From: Emticicia fluvialis
Lineage (GTDB): Bacteria; Bacteroidota; Bacteroidia; Cytophagales; Spirosomataceae
Reading direction: 5' to 3'
Assembly (NCBI RefSeq): GCF_024793945.1
Contig: NZ_JANUSD010000025.1
Span: 1 to 36,582 of the forward strand
Length of the DNA: 36,582 bases
Shown here: piece after piece, positions 1 to 7,903 of the stretch
Numbering within the stretch: the stretch's first letter is position 1
Layout: each line of letters opens with the position of its first letter
Notes under the pieces: generated by a model
Seen by the model: the letters and a program-made list of their open reading frames with translations, nothing else
The model's database searches: none
What the model was told of the DNA's origin: nothing
Position numbers and translations under genes: made by a program

Positions 1-1
1 T

Positions 2-58
2 AGGACTATTTATGTACTTTTTGAATCTTACCAGATAAAATATCGCTACGCCGCTTAG
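2..58 (+). CDS. Transposase, C-terminal fragment (IS1182-like), cut by window edge
   Basis: The open frame enters from the left edge and ends at TAG 56-58, giving 18 residues. They match the end of the longer fragment on the minus strand at the right edge except for one Ile/Val difference. The family call rests on that longer copy, which has the GLQKVGIEFGL..AIGHNLRKWA-type C-terminus seen in IS1182-family DDE transposases. Nothing can be said from here about whether the complete protein is functional. Confidence 0.7.
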   Translation, partial: RTIYVLFESYQIKYRYAA

Positions 59-93
59 TAAAACCCGAATCCTTTCGATCTAAACTAAAAAAA

Positions 94-119
94 GAAGCTG
101 CCCCTTTTTGGACAGCCTC
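94..119 (-). terminator. Hairpin terminator at the IS end, serving the DUF4180 gene
   Basis: On the minus strand, GAGGCTGTCC pairs with GGGCAGCTTC (10 bp with two G-U pairs), followed by a run of T. It begins a few bases after the DUF4180 stop codon, so it can end that transcript. Read as plus-strand RNA the two G-U pairs become mismatches, so it should work better on transcripts entering the IS than on the transposase transcript. An identical hairpin lies in the right IS copy. Confidence 0.65.
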
Positions 120-122
120 TTT

Positions 123-485
123 TTATTTCTTCACCAGTTTCTCTATTGCCTCTTCCACACTGCTCACAAAATTTACCCTTCCGCCTTTATTACTTTCATA
201 CATAAAATCTGTCAGGCTTTTGCTTGTGTACTGGCTGTAGTGGCCCACTATTGCAAGCGGCATATTATAGTTAGAAAACTTCTGTAGTATTTCGCCTGCA
301 AGTTTTGTCTTCAAATCAAAAAAATCAGGGGTAATGTTCTTTGCATGTAAAATCATTTTATCGGCTCCTGCATAGCCGGCATTGGCCAATGCATCAAGGG
401 CATCCTGCACATTATTAATTACAACACCTTCAGCTTTTAACTCCGCTACTGATACGTGGTTAATCTGGTTTATTTCTATATTCAT
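123..485 (-). CDS. DUF4180 domain-containing protein
   Basis: The 120-residue product matches the DUF4180 family along its length, including the conserved stretches ITPDFFDLKTKLAGEILQKF, YTSKSLTDFMYESNKGGR and the final VEEAIEKL. The function of the family is not established to my knowledge. I chose the ATG at 485 (MNIEIN); the frame stays open upstream to 596, but that extension looks like translated leader and would make the protein longer than its relatives. The stop codon lies directly against the left IS end, whose hairpin probably terminates the transcript. The gene diverges from the LacI-type regulator. Confidence 0.85.
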   Translation of the reverse strand: MNIEINQINHVSVAELKAEGVVINNVQDALDALANAGYAGADKMILHAKNITPDFFDLKTKLAGEILQKFSNYNMPLAIVGHYSQYTSKSLTDFMYESNKGGRVNFVSSVEEAIEKLVKK

Positions 486-796
486 GGTAAAAACTAATAA
501 AAAATTGCTTCTCAAAGACAGGTATTCATCTGCAAAAAGAGGGTCGAAAAGTAAAAACCGGGTATAAAAATATTCCTTTGCGCGTTTAAAACCCACAAAT
601 TATACTTCAAAACTTTAAACAGTGATTCAGCAATCAAAAATCGGGTTTCAACTTTGTTATGATTCCTGTATTCATCTCCTCCGGTTTTCGGAACCTATTA
701 CGTAAACCTGCTTTATCAAAAGCAGCAGGTAAAAGGCGAAAAACCTGAAAATATCCGATAATTATTTTATTTTTGAGAATAATTTCCATTGCTCCC
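486..796. other. Divergent intergenic region between DUF4180 and LacI-type genes
   Basis: This 311-base gap contains no convincing gene. Visible elements are an 8-bp palindrome TTACGTAA (698-705), an inverted repeat CTGCTTT-ATCA-AAAGCAG (708-725) without a T run, and TATTTTTG (768-775), which fits the Bacteroidota -7 element TAnnTTTG. TTACGTAA has the central CG common in LacI-family operators, so it could be a site for autoregulation. That is inference only. Confidence 0.4.
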
Positions 797-1810
797 TTGA
801 AAAAAAGAAAGTCAATTTACGACGTAGCACAAGAGCTACAGGTCTCCGTTACAACGCTCTCGTTTGTTCTGAACGGCAAAGGTCAGGAAAAACGAATCAG
901 CAAAGAGGTTATCCAGAAAATCGAGACCTATATTAAAGAAATTGGCTATCAACCCAATCATTTAGGCCGCAGCCTGAGTACCGGTAAAAGCCGTACCATA
1001 GGCATGATAGTGGGCGACATCGACAACCCCTTCTTCTCTGAAGTAGCCAGTGGTATAGAAAAAATAGCGCTAAAAGCAGGATATACACTCATCGTGGCCA
1101 GTTCGAACAACGAACTGAACCAGATGAAATCGGTTATTAAACTACTGCACGACCGCAACGTTGATGGTTTTATCATCTCCCCCATTGCCGGCATTGAAAG
1201 TGTGATTGAAGACCTGCAGAAAGAAGGCAAGCCCATGATTATCTACAACTGCCACTTTCCGGAAATTAACACCTTTAATATCGTAGTTGATAATAAAACC
1301 GGAGCTTATACTGCTACCAGACACTTATATGAAAACGGTTTCAGAAACATTGGTTTTATTACCCTTGATTTATACAGCCAGGTAGAGCGCATTGACGGGT
1401 ACCTGCAATTTATTGAGTCGGTAGATTTACAACCGCATTTACTCAAACTGCCGTATGAGCTTAATTACGAAGAAATTACCAATAAAATATCTCAGTTTCT
1501 GTTGGCCAATGAAGCGTTGGACTCAGTATTTTTCAGTACCAATTTCCTTACGTTGGGCGGCCTGAAAGCCATCAATAAATTAGGTGGCAAGTATGCCCGA
1601 CTGGGGCTGGTGAGTTTTGATGACCACCTGCTGTATGATGTGCTTACCCCCGCCATAACAGCCGTGAGCCAGCCTGTCAAGCAAATTGCTTCTTCTATCA
1701 TTAATCACCTGCTGGAAATGCTCAATGCCCCTGCCGATACCGCTATAGAGGCAAAGACCATCGTTTTTCCGGTAGAATTGAAAGTGAGGGCATCTTCTTT
1801 TAAAAGGTGA
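797..1810 (+). CDS. LacI-family transcriptional regulator
   Basis: This is a DNA-binding repressor or activator, typically responding to a sugar. The N-terminal LacI helix-turn-helix is clear (SIYDVAQELQVSVTTLSFVLNG, then the hinge region QPNHLGRSLSTGKSRTIGMIVGD). A periplasmic-binding-protein-like sensor domain follows (IDNPFFSEVASGIEKIA, DGFIISPI, NIGFITLD, LGLVSFDD). There is no ATG near the start. I prefer the TTG at 797 (MKKRKSIYDVA, 337 residues) because the TAnnTTTG-like element at 768-775 overlaps the other candidate, TTG 773 (345 residues). No sugar operon adjoins it: downstream is an M1 peptidase 89 bases away. The inducer cannot be read from the sequence. Confidence 0.9.
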   Translation: MKKRKSIYDVAQELQVSVTTLSFVLNGKGQEKRISKEVIQKIETYIKEIGYQPNHLGRSLSTGKSRTIGMIVGDIDNPFFSEVASGIEKIALKAGYTLIVASSNNELNQMKSVIKLLHDRNVDGFIISPIAGIESVIEDLQKEGKPMIIYNCHFPEINTFNIVVDNKTGAYTATRHLYENGFRNIGFITLDLYSQVERIDGYLQFIESVDLQPHLLKLPYELNYEEITNKISQFLLANEALDSVFFSTNFLTLGGLKAINKLGGKYARLGLVSFDDHLLYDVLTPAITAVSQPVKQIASSIINHLLEMLNAPADTAIEAKTIVFPVELKVRASSFKR

Positions 1811-1899
1811 GGCGCTAAACCGGCCAACCCGTTGCCATTACACCAAATATTACTAAATTAGCAATCTATATTAGCAAACTCTTAACAGCCTCACTAATC

Positions 1900-3903
1900 A
1901 TGATTGCCCGAATTACCCTCATTACACTACTGATAGCCCAAACCGTGGCATCAGCTCAACAAACGCCCCCTCCCGTCTACACAAACACTGAAACCTCTAA
2001 GCGGACAATCAGATTGGGTGTCCCGATGACTAACTCAATCCGGAAGGCATTTGCTGCCGGTACCCGTGATTTCTCAGGTAAACCCGGCCCCAATTACTGG
2101 CAACTGGAGACCGACTTTACCATTCATGCAAGCCTGGACCCTGCCACGCAAACCATTACAGGTTCTGAGAAAATTACGGTGCATAATAACAGCAAGGATG
2201 ATTTAAAAACCATTGTGCTTCGCCTTGACCATAACCTTTTCCGTCCCGAAATTCAGCGGGGCGCATCAGTACCTGCTGAAACAACCGAAGGCATGATTGT
2301 AACCAGCCTGAAAGTGGATGGGCAAACCGTAGACCTGACGCCTCCACCACCAATGGGGCGTGGCGGTAGTATGTCAAGCGGTAAATTGCAGGTGTATGGC
2401 CTTAAGCAGACCATAGCAACTATCACCCTTGCGAGTCCGGTAAAAGCCGGAGCCACCGCTGTGCTGGATATCGACTGGCATACCAAGCTGCCCGGTGGGC
2501 CGCAGGGATTAGGCCACCGCATGACCCAGCGTTTTGATAGCAAGTTGTTTCAACCTACGCAGTGGTTCCCTCGTCTGGCCAAATATGATGACCTGCGCGG
2601 ATGGGAAACCAGCCCTTACCTCGGCCCTGCTGAGTTCTATAATAATTTTGGCAAATATGATGTGTACATAACCGTACCCGGCGGCTGGATAGTAAGCGGC
2701 ACAGGGGTACTACAAAACCCGAACGAGGTGCTGACCCCAACTGCCAGACAAAGACTGGCTACGGTGCTTAACTCAAACGATGAAGTAACCATTGTGAGCG
2801 AGGCAGAAACCGGCCCCGGAAAAGCAACCGCAGCGGGCGACAAACTGACCTGGCATTTTGCTGCCGACAAGGTGAATGACTTTGCCTGGGCAACTGCCGA
2901 AAACTTTGTATGGAGAGCCACCCGCGCCAACATACCCGGCAAAGGGCCAATCCCGATTCACATGGTTTATCTGCCTGAAAGAGCTAAATTGTTTGAAAAA
3001 GCCGGTGTGATTACCCGCCATGCGCTGGAGTTCTACTCAAAACTATGGGCGCCGTATCCGTTTCCGCAGATGACTTTGCAGGATGGCCCAAGTGCCGGAA
3101 TGGAATACCCGATGGTTATTAATTCTAATCAGGGTGCGGCTGACCACGAAACCGGACACCAATGGTGGCCAATGGTGGTGGGCAACAACGAGACCCGCTA
3201 CGGCTGGATGGACGAGGGCTTTAACCAGTATATGAACATACTATCTAATGCTGACATGGCCGGAAGACCTTATAAACTGGACGGACTGGGACAAAGCTAC
3301 GGCCGAGTAACGGGCGATGAAAGCGAAGCCCCTCTGATGTGGAGCGCCAACGATGCAGGCAGCGGATACCGCTTCCAGACTTATGGCAAAACGCCTTTGA
3401 TGTTATCTATGTTGGGTGGCATTGTGGGAGACACCGCCGTAATGGAGGCCATGAAAAAATATACTACCACCTGGAGCTACAAGCACCCGTCTCCGTGGGA
3501 TTATATCTTCTTCATGAACAATGAGTTGAAACAGGATTTGAATTGGTTCTGGTACTATTGGCTATGGACAACCGAAACCGTTGAAAGCTCGATACAAGAC
3601 GTAAAAACTGCCAATGGCAAAACAACCGTTACGGTGCATCAGGCAGGGCAAATGCCGTCTCCTGTGGTGCTGAAAGTAGAGTTTGAAACCGAAGGCCCGG
3701 CCATTAAAACCCTACCTAACGCAAAAATGATTGATGCCACCACTGCCGAAGTTACCTGGCCTGCCTCGGTATGGTTTAACGGTAACCGTACATACAATGC
3801 CGTTCTGAATTTTGGCAAACGCAAAATCAAAAAAATAACCTTTGACCCCCACGGCCGTTTCCCGGATTCAACCGCCTCCGACAACGTTTGGCCGAAGGAG
3901 TAG
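1900..3903 (+). CDS. Secreted M1-family metallopeptidase
   Basis: A zinc aminopeptidase-type gluzincin of 667 residues. An N-terminal signal peptide (about residues 1-19, ending VASAQ) sends it through the inner membrane. A beta-rich M1 N-terminal region precedes the catalytic part, which carries AGMEYP (Glu402, the GxMEN-like exopeptidase motif) and HETGHQWW (His416, Glu417, His420). The third zinc ligand is Glu439 in MDEGFN, with the spacing HExxH-x18-E expected for the family. Substrates are unknown; peptide scavenging is likely. It starts 89 bases after the LacI-type gene and is followed by a strong terminator that forms the first copy of a 75/76-bp repeat. Confidence 0.92.
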   Translation: MIARITLITLLIAQTVASAQQTPPPVYTNTETSKRTIRLGVPMTNSIRKAFAAGTRDFSGKPGPNYWQLETDFTIHASLDPATQTITGSEKITVHNNSKDDLKTIVLRLDHNLFRPEIQRGASVPAETTEGMIVTSLKVDGQTVDLTPPPPMGRGGSMSSGKLQVYGLKQTIATITLASPVKAGATAVLDIDWHTKLPGGPQGLGHRMTQRFDSKLFQPTQWFPRLAKYDDLRGWETSPYLGPAEFYNNFGKYDVYITVPGGWIVSGTGVLQNPNEVLTPTARQRLATVLNSNDEVTIVSEAETGPGKATAAGDKLTWHFAADKVNDFAWATAENFVWRATRANIPGKGPIPIHMVYLPERAKLFEKAGVITRHALEFYSKLWAPYPFPQMTLQDGPSAGMEYPMVINSNQGAADHETGHQWWPMVVGNNETRYGWMDEGFNQYMNILSNADMAGRPYKLDGLGQSYGRVTGDESEAPLMWSANDAGSGYRFQTYGKTPLMLSMLGGIVGDTAVMEAMKKYTTTWSYKHPSPWDYIFFMNNELKQDLNWFWYYWLWTTETVESSIQDVKTANGKTTVTVHQAGQMPSPVVLKVEFETEGPAIKTLPNAKMIDATTAEVTWPASVWFNGNRTYNAVLNFGKRKIKKITFDPHGRFPDSTASDNVWPKE

Positions 3904-3927
3904 TTTTGATATTGATTCTTATTGTAT

Positions 3928-4002
3928 GCAGCCCTGAGACTTTGGTTTTGGGGCTGCTTTTGTTTTGTGCAATTTGAAGGTGCCGGATAATAAGATTATT
4001 TT
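3928..4002 (+). repeat. 75-bp direct repeat, copy 1, including a terminator
   Basis: The repeat begins with GCAGCCC, which pairs with GGGCTGC (stem 3928-3954) and is followed by T-rich sequence, so it acts as the terminator of the M1 peptidase gene. Similarity to copy 2 (5065-5140) continues about 40 bases past the hairpin, with only two substitutions and one single-base gap overall. That is far more than two independent terminators would share. Confidence 0.85.
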
Positions 4003-4097
4003 GGCTAATTTGAAAACAGTAATTATTATTGAGAATCTGGAAAGTTATTTATTATAAATTCTAAATCTTATATCCAATTCAAATTGCTTACTTATAT

Positions 4098-5048
4098 ATG
4101 AACGCGAACTATTCTATGCTTAAAAATCTACTTTCAATTATTGTGTTGGTGGTTTTGCTGATGTCATGCGAAAAATCTTACAAGTATGTAGAAGTGTACC
4201 GAGATGAGGGAGTTCTTGGAGGAAACGAAGTTAAAGAAAAAGAACCGCGCATAATAAAAGCAAAGAATGATTCAACTGCTTACCTAGAGGCTTACAAAAT
4301 CTTTTGTATATCCTTAAAAGTTGATGAGGACATGAAAAAGGAATATGGTGTCACTTACTCAATACCTTTAAATTTCAAATTATATAATGCCTCAGATGAA
4401 GATATATCAGAAATGGCGTTTCTGAATAAAGAAAAAAGAAAAGACGAAATAAAGAAAGAAATATTCTCAAGGAAAAGCGTATTAGACACTACACCAGATA
4501 AAACTGTATCTGAAAATGCAGAAAAGTCTGAAGAGAAGACAAAAGTTGATTCAATGAAAATTAAAGAGCTTCAACCTTTTTTCAGAAAAAGAAAAGATGA
4601 ATTTTCCACCTCTGGAATTACATGGTATGAACCTAAATCTGCCCCCCAATTTACAAACAGAAATGGTATCTGTTTATATTTTCAAACGGAAGATGGGATT
4701 CCGGGTAATTTAAGGTTCCGAATGCAATATTACGCTGATGACTGGCTTTTTATAAGCAAAGTTCAGTTTTCTATCGATGGTAATGCTTTTGAATATGTCC
4801 CTACATCAACTGAAACAGATAATGGAGACGGTGGGAAAATTTGGGAATGGTTTGATGAAAGTATTACTGATTCAGATAAAGAATTGATAAACGCTCTGGC
4901 AAATGCTAAATCTGCAAAAATGAAACTTATAGGCAAACAATACTATGACATTAAAATAATATCACAAGAACAAATAAAAGCTATTAAGAGAACAATTGAG
5001 TTTTATAACGCACTAGGTGGTGGCTTTAGTCAAAATGTAAATCAATAA
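4098..5048 (+). CDS. Hypothetical lipoprotein, accessory
   Basis: A 316-residue protein that I do not recognise. The N-terminus is a lipoprotein signal: a hydrophobic stretch, then LLMSC with the acceptor cysteine at residue 24, followed by Glu-Lys. The mature protein is charged, with a Lys/Glu-rich segment at about 110-165 and a beta-like C-terminal half rich in aromatic residues. ATG 4116 is an alternative start that also keeps the signal. It is AT-rich compared with the M1 gene before it and stands alone, bracketed by two near-identical terminator repeats, which suggests a separately acquired gene. A surface or periplasmic location is inferred; its function is unknown. Confidence 0.7.
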   Translation: MNANYSMLKNLLSIIVLVVLLMSCEKSYKYVEVYRDEGVLGGNEVKEKEPRIIKAKNDSTAYLEAYKIFCISLKVDEDMKKEYGVTYSIPLNFKLYNASDEDISEMAFLNKEKRKDEIKKEIFSRKSVLDTTPDKTVSENAEKSEEKTKVDSMKIKELQPFFRKRKDEFSTSGITWYEPKSAPQFTNRNGICLYFQTEDGIPGNLRFRMQYYADDWLFISKVQFSIDGNAFEYVPTSTETDNGDGGKIWEWFDESITDSDKELINALANAKSAKMKLIGKQYYDIKIISQEQIKAIKRTIEFYNALGGGFSQNVNQ

Positions 5049-5064
5049 ATGTTCTTCTTTTAAA

Positions 5065-5140
5065 GCAGCCCTGAGACTTTTGGTTTTGGGGCTGTTTTTG
5101 TTTTGTGCAATTTGATGGTGCCGGATAATAAGATTATTTT
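5065..5140 (+). repeat. 76-bp direct repeat, copy 2, including a terminator
   Basis: This second copy of the 3928-4002 repeat begins 17 bases after the lipoprotein stop codon. The stem GCAGCCC/GGGCTGT and a following T run make it the terminator of that gene. The two copies therefore bracket a 1.06-kb segment whose only gene is the lipoprotein. Confidence 0.85.
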
Positions 5141-5289
5141 CTTTTTACATTCATTAACTTTACTATTGTTGATTATTTGTAGAAAATTGGATTTATTTAA
5201 TTTTCATATAATTAACTCCTATTCTCTTATTATAATCACCACCTATACTACAAATACAATTAGAAATTGACTTAATGCAAAATTAAACG

Positions 5290-6963
5290 ATGAGTAAAAT
5301 AATTGTAAATAGAATTAAGAATTATCTTGACAAAACTTTCAAAGATAAAATAGACTTATCTGATATAGCAAATAAACCCGCTGAAGAACAACAAAGATAT
5401 TTCCTTTCTAGGGCATTAGCTGCATATGCATTAACTATTGAATCAGGAGCAAGTATTGAGGATGCTGGCAAATCAATTACTGATGGCTTTGATGATAATG
5501 GCATTGATGCCATATATTTTGATAGAGCATCTAAAAATCTTTGGCTAATACAATCTAAATTTATTGTAAGCGGAACAGGCGGAATTGATAATGGTGATAT
5601 AGAGAAATTTACAAAGGGAGTAAAAAAGCTAATTGATGGTGACTTCGATAGATTTAACTTAAAAATAAAAGCAAAGCAAGATGAAATTTTGGAAGCATTG
5701 GACGATGCTTCAGTAAAAATTCAAACATTGTTTATTTATACAGGGAAAGAGTTATCTTCTCATAATAAGACATCAATTAATGATTTATTAGAAGAACAAA
5801 ATGATTCCGAAGAAATTGTTTTCTTTTCTGATTTTAACATTGATAAAATTTATAAAGGATTAGAAACTGGTATAGGGAATACTCCTATAAATGAAGATAT
5901 TATGATTTCAAATTGGGGACATATCGATGCTCCATATAAGTCCTATTATGGACAAATTACAGGTTCTGATTTAGGAATTCTATGGGAAAAGTATGGACGC
6001 AGATTATTTACTGAAAATATTCGAAGCTTTTTAGGAACATCAATCGCTAATAACGAAATTATAAAAACTATCAAAACTGAACCCGATAATTTTATCTACT
6101 TTAATAATGGAATAACGATTCTTTGCAAAAACATAAAAAAGAAGCCTATAGGTGGAAGTGATAAAGCTATTGGAGCATTTACTTGCAATGGGATATCTGT
6201 AGTTAATGGTGCTCAAACATTTGGTTCAATTGGATCGCTTTACTCTAGCAATCCAATTGAACTCAGTCAGGTAAAGATACTTGTTAAATTTATTTCTTTA
6301 GAAGAAAGCCCAGAAGGATTTGGCCAAAGAATTACCATTGCAACTAATACACAGAACAAAGTAGAAAAAAAGGATTTTGTTTCTCTTGATACTGAACAAG
6401 CTCGTATTAAAATGGAACTCAAGCTTGAAAATATAGACTATCACTACAAACGAACTGATGAAAAGGTAATAGCAAATGAAACTAATTATTTATTGGAAGA
6501 AGTCGCATTTAGCTTAGCGTCTCTTTTTAATAATGTTGATTACTCCACTATGGTTAAGAAAGAATCAGGTAAGTTCTGGGAAGATGTTACCAAACAACCA
6601 TATTCTGATTTATTTAATCAAAATGTATCAGCTCAAAAAATAATCAAAGCTGCAAAAATCTATAGGTATATTTCTGAAGAAATGAGTAAAATGGCGTCCA
6701 AAACTGAAGGCAGAGAAAAGAGCATTTGCCGATATGGAAACGCATTCGTCTCTCACATAATCTTTCAGAAAATGGACAATTCAATTTGGGGAGAAAATTA
6801 TGCGGACTTTAATGTTTTTTTTGATAAAATATTACCTCAAATGGCTAAAAAATATATTAAAATGTTAATAGAAAAAATTGAAACTGAATATCCATATTCA
6901 ATGATTGTCTACACGCTTAGAAACTACACAAAATGTCGACACCTAAAAACACTAATGGTGTAA
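5290..6963 (+). CDS. AIPR-family (abortive infection phage resistance) protein
   Basis: A 557-residue protein matching the AIPR family, whose founders are linked to phage abortive infection. The N-terminal part has a restriction-endonuclease-like signature: GIDAIYFD (Asp73), then LWLIQSKF (Gln88, Lys90), fitting D-x(n)-(E/Q)xK. The AIPR core follows from about residue 215 to 480, with YGRRLFTENIRSFLG, FIYFNNGITILC, VNGAQTF and the QRITIATNTQNKV stretch. A nuclease role in defence is inferred. The gene is strongly AT-rich beside its neighbours, which suggests transfer. A membrane-protein gene, now frameshifted, begins 121 bases downstream on the same strand and may have been its partner. No methylase is present. 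Confidence 0.82.
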   Translation: MSKIIVNRIKNYLDKTFKDKIDLSDIANKPAEEQQRYFLSRALAAYALTIESGASIEDAGKSITDGFDDNGIDAIYFDRASKNLWLIQSKFIVSGTGGIDNGDIEKFTKGVKKLIDGDFDRFNLKIKAKQDEILEALDDASVKIQTLFIYTGKELSSHNKTSINDLLEEQNDSEEIVFFSDFNIDKIYKGLETGIGNTPINEDIMISNWGHIDAPYKSYYGQITGSDLGILWEKYGRRLFTENIRSFLGTSIANNEIIKTIKTEPDNFIYFNNGITILCKNIKKKPIGGSDKAIGAFTCNGISVVNGAQTFGSIGSLYSSNPIELSQVKILVKFISLEESPEGFGQRITIATNTQNKVEKKDFVSLDTEQARIKMELKLENIDYHYKRTDEKVIANETNYLLEEVAFSLASLFNNVDYSTMVKKESGKFWEDVTKQPYSDLFNQNVSAQKIIKAAKIYRYISEEMSKMASKTEGREKSICRYGNAFVSHIIFQKMDNSIWGENYADFNVFFDKILPQMAKKYIKMLIEKIETEYPYSMIVYTLRNYTKCRHLKTLMV

Positions 6964-7084
6964 AAAACATTGCCAAATCGCTAATGAAAAGAAATATTAA
7001 ATTATAGAGCTTAAATGTAAAATAATCAATCAAAATAAATCTTAATATTTAAGAAACAATCAATTCAAACTATAACATTGTATT

Positions 7085-7743
7085 ATGCTTGACAAAATAC
7101 CTTCTTTAAATACTTTATAATTTATGTAATACCTGGAATTCTAATTTGCTACTTTGGTTTAAACATCTTAAGCTATTTAAACCCAAACAAAGTTCAAATA
7201 AATGAGGATATTATTTCAAAAAATTCTACTTTAATATTTATTGGAATAATTTTTTCTTTCCTAATAGGTTTTCTAATTTCTCAGATTCAAATTATATTAT
7301 TTAATTGGCTTATCAAAAAAATACATAAAGGACTTAGAACTATTGACGATTCTTTCCTTAGCATAGATGTAAAAAATGAACTCTTAAAACAAATTCAGGA
7401 AAAATTCAATTTAAAACATGTTGATAAGTCAATTATTTCTCAAGATCCGCTTATTACATATCTATGTTTAAATTATGTGAAAATTAAAAGCAATGATCTA
7501 AGCAATAGTTTTATTAATCGTTCTAGTAACTTATCAACATTTGCCTCTACTTTACCTATCCCAATCATTCTAGGGGTTTATAATTTTTACTTAAAATTCA
7601 ATACTTACCCTTTCCTCTTTTTGATAGTTTCAATACTTATAGTTATATTAACTATTTTAGCTTCATGGAGAATAACTATCAATTTCAGAAGAGAGTGGGT
7701 AAATAGTATATATAGGCAATTCATAATACTTTCAGTTAGTTAA
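7085..7743 (+). pseudogene. Frameshifted four-helix membrane-protein gene next to AIPR
   Basis: ATG 7085 starts MLDKIPS and then stops at 7118. From 7093 the next frame is open for over 200 codons to TAA 7743, yet it has no ATG, GTG or TTG until GTG 7477. Adding one T in the CTTCTTTAAA tract near 7105 joins the two into one 219-residue protein starting MLDKIPSFKYFIIYVIPGIL. That protein has a hydrophobic segment at each of four places (about residues 8-30, 45-70, 150-170 and 175-200) and a charged middle. The family is unrecognised. This could be a true mutation or a sequencing error. It is in the same orientation and has the same AT-rich composition as the AIPR gene. Confidence 0.7.
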
Positions 7744-7852
7744 TCGCATAAAAAAGATTAGACACCTTATTTCACTACCCTAATTAGAAATATTTCTTTT
7801 ATTAAATTCTTCGTTATAATAAACTATCTAATTTATCCCTTAAAAACCAAAA

Positions 7853-7884
7853 AAGACCGTAACCACCAGCGCAGTTACGGTCTT
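7853..7884. terminator. Bidirectional terminator
   Basis: An 11-bp perfect stem, AAGACCGTAAC with GTTACGGTCTT, around a 10-base loop. It has A residues on the left and T residues on the right, so it can work on both strands. It sits between the membrane-protein remnant (plus) and the M13 peptidase (minus, ending at 7904). Confidence 0.85.
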
Positions 7885-7903
7885 TTTATTCTCTTACCAT
7901 CCC

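Larger units (their letters stand above)
1..122 (+). mobile_element. 3' end of an insertion sequence (left copy)
   Basis: The first 58 bases encode the last 18 residues of a transposase (ending QIKYRYAA), followed by a non-coding tail and a hairpin. The same arrangement occurs reversed at the right edge of the window, so this is the 3' end of an IS whose body lies outside. The outer limit of similarity between the copies is near base 118 to 122, directly beside the stop codon of the DUF4180 gene. The tails differ at several positions, so the two ends are different IS copies. The exact IS boundary is inferred. Confidence 0.8.

Noticed and set aside
7477..7743. 88-residue protein from GTG 7477 as a stand-alone gene
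   Set aside because: The frame is open for a further 128 codons upstream with membrane-protein character. The GTG is simply the first standard start codon after the frameshift.
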